A stretch of DNA of 6,568 nucleotides, taken from an uncultured Clostridia bacterium. GTDB lineage: Bacteria; Bacillota; Clostridia; Oscillospirales; Ruminococcaceae. Shown here one piece after another: positions 1 through 4,828 of this stretch. The notes beneath the pieces are model-generated. The model ran no database searches and was not told the DNA's origin. It saw only the letters and a list, made by a program, of their open reading frames with translations. The DNA is taken from positions 1-6,568 of the forward strand of contig CANRHA010000099.1 in assembly GCA_947630315.1 (NCBI GenBank), read 5' to 3'. The position numbers and the translations under genes were made by a program. Numbering within the stretch: position 1 is the stretch's first letter; each line of letters begins with the position of its first letter.

Positions 1-559
1 GAATGCCGGTTTCGTCAAAGAAGTTCCTGAGCTGTTTTTCGAGGCCCGATACCGAGCCGCCCTCTGAGACCCAGCCGAGCTCGTCGGTCACGCAGTCGTT
101 TTTCCATGATGTTCCTTCAAGTTTTTCGCGGTTGTAGGAGCTTGCGGGAACCTCAACGGTGTTGACGTATTCCGGCTCGTTCGAGGAGAACATAGACGAC
201 ACGGCCAGGAAAATAATAAGTATCACGGCGACGACTATTATACCCGTGAGGCAGCCGCCGCAGCCGACGGAGCTTCTGCCGAAGAGGCCGCCGCCCCCGC
301 CGTTAGATACTATTATCGGGCCGGTGTTTATCCCTCCGCCCGAGGAGCGCCGGTTAGACGCATAGGAAAACGGCGAGCCGAATCCGCCCGAGCGGTTAGA
401 CGACGAAGACGAGGAGGACATTCCTGTAGAGCGCGAAGAACCCGCGCGCGATGAACCGCCGAACGAGGCCCTGTGGCCCCCGCTGCTGCGAGATACCGAG
501 CTGTGCCCTCCGCCGCTGAAGCCGGCCGAACGGCCGCCGCCTGCGCCTGCTCTGCCCAT
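1..559 (-). CDS. Ser/Gly-rich single-pass membrane protein, C-terminus outside window
   Basis: An open frame runs from an ATG whose first base is at 559 to the window edge with no stop, giving 186 visible codons. The start is set by a good AAAGGAG ribosome binding site about 10 bases upstream; a longer ATG in another frame at 578 lies over that site and is not used. Residues 1-100 are low complexity, dominated by Gly, Ser and Arg, with a run of seven serines at 48-54 and five glycines at 87-91. A CGGC motif (100-103) leads directly into a hydrophobic segment (about 104-123). A more ordinary domain begins near 130 and contains TDELGW and LRNFFDETGI. Clostridial proteins of this layout (Ser/Gly-rich arm, GCGGC, one membrane helix, then a TPM-like extracytoplasmic domain) are familiar to me, but their function is not established. 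The TPM-like assignment is inference because most of that domain is missing. It has its own promoter, so it is a separate unit from the murI operon. Confidence 0.8.
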   Translation of the reverse strand, partial: MGRAGAGGGRSAGFSGGGHSSVSRSSGGHRASFGGSSRAGSSRSTGMSSSSSSSNRSGGFGSPFSYASNRRSSGGGINTGPIIVSNGGGGGLFGRSSVGCGGCLTGIIVVAVILIIFLAVSSMFSSNEPEYVNTVEVPASSYNREKLEGTSWKNDCVTDELGWVSEGGSVSGLEKQLRNFFDETGI

Positions 560-610
560 AGAATGCAACTCCTTTCATAAGATCACGAAAAAATATATAA
601 CGTTAAAACG

Positions 611-639
611 ATTATACCATATTTGTCGGCGGATGTCAA
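611..639 (-). promoter_or_regulatory. Sigma-A type promoter for the Ser/Gly-rich membrane protein
   Basis: On the minus strand a perfect TTGACA (639-634) and a perfect TATAAT (616-611) are separated by exactly 17 bases. Transcription would start near 604 and give a leader of about 45 bases before the ATG at 559, with the AAAGGAG site inside it. Both hexamers and the spacing match the housekeeping consensus exactly, so strong vegetative expression is expected. Confidence 0.88.
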
Positions 640-646
640 ATAAAGC

Positions 647-753
647 AAAAAGAGGAACCGACTGAAGCTTGCGGAAGCTGCTCTTATCCGGATCCGCCGA
701 CGCGCAGGCTTGCCGTTGAGCAGGTGAGGTTGAGACCTGTCACGAGCGCCCCT
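647..753 (-). ncRNA. Possible structured small RNA, family not recognised
   Basis: This gene-free stretch lies between the end of the murI operon and the promoter of the next gene. On the minus strand it starts with AGGGG (753-749), which can pair with CCTCT (655-651); that is followed at once by a T5 run (651-647), as in small RNAs whose ends pair before a U tail. Two inner hairpins are visible: CAGGT/ACCTG (739-735 with 725-721, 9-base loop) and GCGGA/TCCGC (697-693 with 675-671). A TATATTATG box lies just upstream (about 765-755), without a convincing -35. The segment TCCGGATAAGAGCAGC recalls the SRP RNA core, but it lacks the CAGG strand and the GGAA-closed stem, so I do not call it SRP RNA. 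It may be only an operon 3' region. Confidence 0.25.
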
Positions 754-788
754 GCATAATATATCAACAAACCCGGCGCGGCTTTTTC

Positions 789-820
789 GCAGGCTTTCTC
801 AAAAAAATTTTTGCCCTGCG
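789..820 (-). terminator. Weak inverted repeat at the end of the murI operon
   Basis: Immediately after the DUF1934 stop codon, CGCAGG (minus strand, 820-815) can pair with CCTGCG (794-789). The loop itself contains an A5-T7 run that can self-pair. The T run lies inside the hairpin rather than after it, so this is not a classical intrinsic terminator. It is the best candidate for the operon end that I can see, and termination may instead be Rho-dependent or occur further downstream. Confidence 0.25.
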
Positions 821-821
821 G

Positions 822-1241
822 TCAGGAACATCTCACATCGATCTCAAGGTCGTAATCGCCTATCAGCGAGGAGTTTATATCTATAACGTAGCTGGCGCTT
901 ACGTTGCCGCCGGCGTCGGTCATTCGGCTTTCGACGGTTTTTCCCTGCACCCCTACCGTGACCTCGCCGAAGGGCGTTCCGTAAAGGCAGAAGTTTTTCC
1001 TGCCGCGCTCGATATAAAGCTCGCTTTCGACCGCCCCCGAACGGGTCATCTCTATCCGGGAGCCGTCGAGGATTTTTAAAACCGTCTTTGAACCCTCGTA
1101 GCCGGTGGCGTCCGATTCGTCGTACCTAAGCTCGTAGCCCGACTGTATCTTTTTGAAGGATCCCGCAGTTATCACCTCGGTCTCGTTTTTTGAGCCGCCT
1201 TCGCGCTGTACGCTTTTTATCCTTATTATAGCTTCTCTCAT
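822..1241 (-). CDS. DUF1934 family protein (YwiB-like beta-barrel)
   Basis: A complete 139-residue protein of the size usual for DUF1934, a Firmicutes family related to Bacillus subtilis YwiB and thought to fold as a lipocalin-like beta barrel. The pattern of alternating beta-strand residues fits: an N-terminal IIRIKSVQ strand, GYELRYDES near 35-43, SRIEMTRSGAVES near 60-72, and a C-terminal NVSASYVIDINSS...YDLEIDV. There is no signal peptide or membrane helix, so it is probably cytoplasmic. The ATG is preceded by GAGGA, which overlaps the stop codon of murI (TGAGGATAAAATG), so its translation is probably coupled to murI. It is the last gene of a four-gene operon. In other Firmicutes the family often sits next to argS; here it follows murI. 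Its biochemical role is unknown. Confidence 0.85.
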   Translation of the reverse strand: MREAIIRIKSVQREGGSKNETEVITAGSFKKIQSGYELRYDESDATGYEGSKTVLKILDGSRIEMTRSGAVESELYIERGRKNFCLYGTPFGEVTVGVQGKTVESRMTDAGGNVSASYVIDINSSLIGDYDLEIDVRCS

Positions 1242-1248
1242 TTTATCC

Positions 1249-2061
1249 TCACATTTCTACGCTGCATCTATCGACAGAAATTCCGCTCGTGTCAATGAAG
1301 TGCCGCGCGTTTTCCCTGAACAGCTCGGGGCTGTCGGTGCAGAACATTCTTATGCTTCCCGGAGATGATGCGGAGCTTAAAAGGCCCATCGTCTCCATTC
1401 TGAGTTTTGCGGCCTTTGCGGCCTCGGCGCCCGAGGAGATAAGCTTAACGCCGTCGCCTATGACCTTTTTTATAACGTCCGCCAAGAGCGGGTAATGGGT
1501 GCAGCCGAGGATAAGAACGTCTATCCCGCTCTCGGCGAGGGGTTCAAGGTATTCCCGCGCTATGGCGAGGGTCGGAACGCTTTCGGGCGAGGTATAGCCG
1601 TTTTCGACCAGCGGCACAAACATAGGGCACGCCTTTGAATAGACCTCCGCCTCGGGCATCGCGCTGCGTATGAGCTTTTCATAGCTTTGGCTGCGAACCG
1701 AAGCGCCGGTAGCTATAACGCCTATCCTGCCGTTTTTTGTCGATCTCACAGCCGCGTTCACCGCAGGTTCTATGACCCCGGTACAGTGGCTTTTTGAAAA
1801 GGAGCTTTCGCCGACTATAACGCTTGAAACGGTGCCGCAGGCGACGATAGTGAACTTAACGCCGAAGCGCTCCAGAAACGAAAGGTCCTGATGCGCGTAG
1901 CGCAGGATCGTTTCACGGCTGCGGGTGCCGTAGGGCACTCGGGCGGTGTCGCCGAGGTAGATTATGTCCTCGTTGGGCAGGATCGCGCGCAGTTCGCGCA
2001 CGGTAGTAAGCCCGCCGAGACCCGAATCGAATACCCCGACGGGGCGGTTGTTGTTTTCCAT
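1249..2061 (-). CDS. murI: Glutamate racemase
   Basis: Converts L-glutamate to D-glutamate for peptidoglycan precursors in the cytoplasm, without a cofactor, using two cysteines. With the ATG at 2061 the protein has 270 residues, close to the usual 260-275. Hallmarks are GVFDSGLGGLTTVREL (Asp12), YLGDTARVPYG (about 35-45), the first catalytic cysteine in VACGTVSS (Cys75) and the second in LGCTHYPLL (Cys187). The Asn that normally follows Cys75 (CNT) is Gly here. Two starts are possible: a GTG at 2070 (three residues longer), and the ATG at 2061, which I prefer because GGTGAT, complementary to the 16S tail, is well placed for it. It is third in the operon, 58 bases after the four-TM gene with no terminator between, and DUF1934 follows after 7 bases. 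Confidence 0.95.
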   Translation of the reverse strand: MENNNRPVGVFDSGLGGLTTVRELRAILPNEDIIYLGDTARVPYGTRSRETILRYAHQDLSFLERFGVKFTIVACGTVSSVIVGESSFSKSHCTGVIEPAVNAAVRSTKNGRIGVIATGASVRSQSYEKLIRSAMPEAEVYSKACPMFVPLVENGYTSPESVPTLAIAREYLEPLAESGIDVLILGCTHYPLLADVIKKVIGDGVKLISSGAEAAKAAKLRMETMGLLSSASSPGSIRMFCTDSPELFRENARHFIDTSGISVDRCSVEM

Positions 2062-2119
2062 ATTTATCACCGATGCCTTTGATGTTTACTGTAATAAAAT
2101 TTATGCCGAAAATGCGCTA

Positions 2120-2599
2120 CTATTCATCATGATGTTTTTCAAGGACGCTCTCGGCCGGGCGGTTGTTATATTCTTCCGACTTTTCACGCCTTGTCAAAAT
2201 TATCTGCCCGAGCCGGCCGATAAACAGCGCGGCGGCCAAAACCGCAAGTCCGACCATAGGCAGATACCTGACTTCAAAGGTCATCGGCCTGAAGGAATCG
2301 ACGGTGTTGTTTTCGTTTACGTGAGTTATCATTTCGCTGACCGGCGAGAGGTATACGGCAAGTCCTATCGCGCAGGGCAGAGCCTGGATCATGTAAAAGC
2401 GCAGCCAGCAGAGGATAAGCGAGACTAAAATAAGCGCGCAGCCTATTGCAAATTTTGCAGCAAGGTATGAATATTCGGGCTTAAAGCCTCCAAAGTATAT
2501 TATCGAGACGCCGCTCCAGAACAGCCCCGACCATATGAACAGAGCGGTCATAACGACCTTTGCTATTATCTGGATATTTTTATCGGGAATTCTTTTCAT
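2120..2599 (-). CDS. Four-TM membrane protein of unknown function
   Basis: 159 residues from the ATG at 2599. A longer reading frame opens at 2686, but the internal ATG is chosen because GGAGGAAG lies 7 bases before it and the upstream part overlaps the preceding gene. Hydrophobic segments lie at about 11-37, 45-65, 68-86 and 112-134, with a hydrophilic stretch at 88-111 (HVNENNTVDSFRPMTFEVRY) between helices 3 and 4 and a charged C-terminal tail (137-159). I recognise no family motif or catalytic residue. The start lies inside the preceding gene, overlapping its end by 20 bases, so translation of the two is likely coupled and the products may act together in the membrane. The link to murI is only co-transcription; a cell-envelope role is conceivable but unproven. 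Confidence 0.8.
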   Translation of the reverse strand: MKRIPDKNIQIIAKVVMTALFIWSGLFWSGVSIIYFGGFKPEYSYLAAKFAIGCALILVSLILCWLRFYMIQALPCAIGLAVYLSPVSEMITHVNENNTVDSFRPMTFEVRYLPMVGLAVLAAALFIGRLGQIILTRREKSEEYNNRPAESVLEKHHDE

Positions 2600-2930
2600 C
2601 AGGGTCTTCCTCCGGTAGTTTTTCGGTCTCAAAGCCGAGATAGTTTTCTCTGCGGCAGAAAAGCCGGCCGCTTGCGCCTTCCTCAAGACTGTTCCATTCG
2701 CTTTCGGACATCTTAAAAACGATATTTTCGCCGTCGGCTAAAAATTCGGCGAGGTAGACTTTTTTGCCGTCCTCCTCGGACGAGGTCTTTTTTATCACCT
2801 TTGCGGGCCGGTATTTTAAAGGGGTCTTTCGCTGATCGATCAGCGAACGTATGCTTGTTATAAGCATCCACAGAAACAGGGCCGCGGCAGCAAAGAATAC
2901 CGCCGCACCCAGAAGCTCTTTTACGCTCAT
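2580..2930 (-). CDS. Single-pass membrane protein with DUF2500-like domain
   Basis: 116 residues, first gene of the operon. The ATG at 2930 has AAAGGAT about 10 bases upstream. Residues 7-28 form one hydrophobic helix (LLGAAVFFAAAALFLWMLI), followed by basic residues (RSLIDQRK) that would stay on the cytoplasmic side or orient the helix. Residues about 42-102 form a small beta-rich domain. Its pattern, PAKVIKK...YLAEFLADGENIVFKMSESEWNSLEEGASGRLFCRRENYLGFE, matches the DUF2500 style (a strand, a hydrophobic/charged FKM segment, a 'L-EG--G-L' turn, and a closing YLGFE). I assign this by eye, so a related SH3/OB-like family is possible. The tail (103-116) is very acidic. The function of the family is unknown. 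Confidence 0.75.
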   Translation of the reverse strand: MSVKELLGAAVFFAAAALFLWMLITSIRSLIDQRKTPLKYRPAKVIKKTSSEEDGKKVYLAEFLADGENIVFKMSESEWNSLEEGASGRLFCRRENYLGFETEKLPEEDPDEKNSR

Positions 2931-2971
2931 TTCGGGGTATATCCTTTCAGATTCTGCAAATCATAATTTTT

Positions 2972-2994
2972 ACGGCGGCAAATTAAGCCGCCAT
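2972..2994 (-). promoter_or_regulatory. Leader hairpin of the murI operon
   Basis: In the predicted 5' leader of the operon, ATGGCGGC (2994-2987) pairs with GCCGCCGT (2979-2972) around a 7-base loop, an 8-bp stem with one G-T wobble. It sits about 9 bases after the expected start of transcription and ends about 41 bases before the first ATG. An A-rich stretch, not a T run, follows it, so it is not a terminator on this strand. It could stabilise the mRNA 5' end or be a protein-binding site. Confidence 0.45.
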
Positions 2995-3009
2995 GGGTTT
3001 ACATTTACT

Positions 3010-3038
3010 ATTATAGCAAATACCGCCGAAACATTCAA
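3010..3038 (-). promoter_or_regulatory. Sigma-A type promoter of the murI operon
   Basis: On the minus strand TTGAAT (3038-3033; four of six match TTGACA) and a perfect TATAAT (3015-3010) are separated by 17 bases. Transcription would start near 3003, leaving a leader of about 73 bases before the ATG at 2930. This is the only good promoter upstream of the four genes, and no terminator is seen between them, so all four are probably read from here. Confidence 0.75.
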
Positions 3039-3177
3039 GCCTTATTTTTGATTGCCTGACATCTTTTGTTCTTGATTATTGACAATGAAAATAATACTTG
3101 CTTTTCAAGCGGTGTATTTTTTTGACCTCTGCAAAAAATATCAGCGCAAAAAGCTTTCAGAAAGGAACGAATCTAAA

Positions 3178-4377
3178 ATGAACAGGTTTATTAAAGGATT
3201 GACATGTATAATAGCCACGCTCAGTTTAGCGGCGATGTCGGCGGTAGGGTATTTCGGCGAAACGCTGCCCGACAGCTTTTATGTATCCGGCGAGGGGCTG
3301 CCGGTTCTCGGAGGGGTGCTTGAAATGGTTCCGGCGGATACATCTTCGCAGGCGGCGCAGGTAAGTTCGGGCGAGCGGGCCGCCGAGACCGCGACCGTTA
3401 CCATATTCGGGCTTATACCTATAAAGAACGCCGAAGTGGAACACACCGAGGCGCCGCTTCTGATACCCGGGGGTTCGCCGATAGGCATAAAGCTTCTGAC
3501 CGAAGGGGTGATCGTAGTATCCACCCAGGAGGTAAGAGGAGGCAAAAATCCTGCCGGCGACGCGGGCATAAAGGCCGGAGACGTTATTTTATCGGCAAAC
3601 GGCGAGGAGCTTACGTCGTCTAACCGCTTTGCGCAGATCATAAGGGAATCTCACGGCGAGGCGGTCGAAATAAGGGTGAGGCGCGACGGAAAGGAGTTCA
3701 CAACGGCGATAGAGCCGGTTTTCTCCGAGGCGGAGGGAACATATAAGGCCGGGCTTTGGATAAAGGACAGCGCGGCGGGCGTGGGAACGCTGACATATAT
3801 CGACCCCGAGACGGGAAAGTTCGGGGCGCTCGGGCACCCTATTTCAGACGCCGACACCCAGAGGATACTTCCCCTCGGCACCGGCGAGATAGTCGACGTT
3901 ACCATAACCGGCTGTGAGCCGGGCTCGAGCGGGCACCCCGGCGAGCTTTACGGGACCTTTCTCTCGGGGCTGGCATCGGGGAATATATCGAAAAACTGCG
4001 AGCAGGGGATATTCGGAACGGTGAACTACTTCGGCGCGGGCGTAAAGGCCATACCCATAGCCTTCAGGACCGAGGTGGAACCCGGCAAGGCGAGCATTCT
4101 GACGACGGTCGAAGGCTCGGCCCCCTGCGAATACGACGCGGTAATAGAGCGGATCAACCTGAACGACGGCAGCGACACCAAAAACATGATAATAAGGATA
4201 ACCGACAGCAGGCTCTTAGACGCGACCGGGGGGATCGTCCAGGGAATGAGCGGCAGCCCGATAATTCAGAACGGCAAGCTCATAGGCGCCGTCACCCACG
4301 TTTTTGTGAGCGACCCGACGATGGGCTACGGGATATTCATAGAAAACATGCTTGAGGCCGGCGGCTGGGCGGCCTGA
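3178..4377 (+). CDS. spoIVB: SpoIVB peptidase (S55 family)
   Basis: Serine protease made in the forespore; in Bacillus it is secreted into the intermembrane space and cleaves SpoIVFA, releasing SpoIVFB to process pro-sigma-K. The protein has 399 residues (B. subtilis: about 425). An N-terminal hydrophobic segment (about 7-26) serves as signal anchor. A PDZ domain spans about 98-180 (GIKAGDVILSANGEEL at 130-145). The S55 peptidase domain has His220 in GALGHPI, Asp343 in ITDSR and Ser358 in GIVQGMSGSPI, spaced as in the Bacillus enzyme, followed by the family signature AVTHVFVSDPTMGYGIFIENM. The ATG at 3178 is chosen because it is preceded by AAAGGA and opens a proper signal sequence; the frame extends upstream to a TTG at 3079 without a binding site. 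No convincing sigma-F or sigma-G promoter was found. The usual partner spo0A does not follow. Confidence 0.96.
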   Translation: MNRFIKGLTCIIATLSLAAMSAVGYFGETLPDSFYVSGEGLPVLGGVLEMVPADTSSQAAQVSSGERAAETATVTIFGLIPIKNAEVEHTEAPLLIPGGSPIGIKLLTEGVIVVSTQEVRGGKNPAGDAGIKAGDVILSANGEELTSSNRFAQIIRESHGEAVEIRVRRDGKEFTTAIEPVFSEAEGTYKAGLWIKDSAAGVGTLTYIDPETGKFGALGHPISDADTQRILPLGTGEIVDVTITGCEPGSSGHPGELYGTFLSGLASGNISKNCEQGIFGTVNYFGAGVKAIPIAFRTEVEPGKASILTTVEGSAPCEYDAVIERINLNDGSDTKNMIIRITDSRLLDATGGIVQGMSGSPIIQNGKLIGAVTHVFVSDPTMGYGIFIENMLEAGGWAA

Positions 4378-4448
4378 CCGGCGGCCTTGCGCTTACTCGG
4401 GGGGCGCCGCGGGGCGAGGAACCGAAGGCTATAGTCTTCGATCGCGGT

Positions 4449-4549
4449 GCGGCAGGGCAAGCCCCGGGCGGCGGCGCAACCGCCGCCCCCGCACGCCGCA
4501 GGCGTGCGGCGCGCCGCCGAAAGGCGGCGCGGGGGCTTGCCCCTGCCGC
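4449..4549. repeat. GC-rich cloverleaf palindrome (perfect four-way junction)
   Basis: The outer stem pairs 4449-4465 with 4532-4549 (17 bp, one bulged C at 4540). Inside it are three hairpins, each with a 9-bp stem: 4466-4474/4480-4488 (loop CGCAA), 4489-4497/4501-4509 (loop GCA) and 4510-4518/4523-4531 (GAAA tetraloop). They abut one another and the outer stem exactly, so every base is either paired or in a loop. It could act as single-stranded DNA, as a cruciform or as RNA in the spoIVB 3' region. Most likely it is a dispersed intergenic repeat or a non-autonomous mobile element; no transposase is nearby. Confidence 0.85.
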
Positions 4550-4566
4550 CCCCGCGAGGGGGCGGC
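4545..4566. repeat. GC-rich hairpin competing with the cloverleaf base
   Basis: GCCGCCCCC (4545-4553) pairs with GGGGGCGGC (4558-4566) around a GCGA tetraloop: again a 9-bp stem with a GNRA loop. Its first five bases (4545-4549) are also the foot of the cloverleaf outer stem, so both structures cannot be complete at once. No T run follows, so it is not an intrinsic terminator. Confidence 0.7.
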
Positions 4567-4684
4567 GAGAAGGCTGTTGCCTGATGTCGGGTATCGGATT
4601 TTATGGCGGCCTGTAGTTATATATATGGAAGCTGGAAATTACGCAGAAGCGCAGGTTCCGCCCGCATTGTTCGCTGCATTTAAA

Positions 4685-4719
4685 TTCTGATTTCTGATTT
4701 CTGATTTCTGCCTTCTGAT
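4685..4719. repeat. 7-bp tandem repeat, five units
   Basis: Three exact copies of TTCTGAT (4685-4705) are followed by one variant, TTCTGCC (4706-4712), and a fifth exact copy (4713-4719). The unit is not a multiple of three and lies in non-coding DNA, which suggests slipped-strand growth rather than a coding repeat. Such heptamer arrays are often variable in copy number between strains. Confidence 0.9.
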
Positions 4720-4766
4720 GCGCGCCGCCCGATGAGGTAACGGAACATCTTTTTTTGCGAAACCCC

Positions 4767-4795
4767 TTGTAAATTGCGGACAAAAATGGTAATAT
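4767..4795 (+). promoter_or_regulatory. Probable promoter of the GH94 phosphorylase gene
   Basis: TTGTAA (4767-4772) and TAATAT (4790-4795) are 17 bases apart; each matches the sigma-A consensus at four of six positions. Transcription would begin near 4802, about 27 bases before the ATG, with the AAGGAGG site between. The match is modest, as expected for a regulated sugar gene, but I see no clear operator palindrome beside it. Confidence 0.42.
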
Positions 4796-4828
4796 TGATA
4801 TGAACGTTTTACATAAGGAGGAAATATC

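Larger units (their letters stand above)
4378..4828. other. 451-base gene-free spacer rich in structured repeats
   Basis: No credible gene is present on either strand; the open frames here are GC-rich or repeat-driven artefacts without ribosome binding sites. In order the spacer holds: a small hairpin (4423-4440, stem CGAAGGC/GTCTTCG with one wobble and a TATA loop); the large cloverleaf (4449-4549); an overlapping hairpin (4545-4566); a moderately GC stretch (4567-4680) in which I see nothing; a 7-bp tandem repeat (4685-4719); a T7 run (4750-4756); and the likely GH94 promoter. The first 190 bases are extremely GC-rich compared with the AT-rich last 80. No classical spoIVB terminator is evident. 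Confidence 0.8.

Noticed and set aside
159..365. Plus-strand proline-rich open frame
   Set aside because: Shadow of the Gly/Ser-rich gene on the opposite strand, which has both a consensus promoter and a ribosome binding site.
676..695. SRP RNA core
   Set aside because: TCCGGATAAGAGCAGC resembles the SRP tip, but the strand that should carry CAGG is absent and the tip stem does not pair.
3071..3150. Sigma-F or sigma-G promoter for spoIVB
   Set aside because: Candidates such as TGTATT with AATATCA 18 bases on match at only about four positions each; other pairs have wrong spacing.
3079..3177. Upstream TTG or ATG start for spoIVB
   Set aside because: No ribosome binding site precedes these codons, and the added residues would bury the signal anchor behind a charged stretch.
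4352..4690. 112-codon plus-strand open frame across the spoIVB end and the cloverleaf
   Set aside because: Composition (Arg, Gly, Pro, Ala) simply reflects GC-rich palindromes; no binding site and no recognisable domain.
4731..4756. Intrinsic terminator with T7 run upstream of the GH94 gene
   Set aside because: The only stem is GATG/CATC, four base pairs around an 11-base loop, too weak for a confident call.
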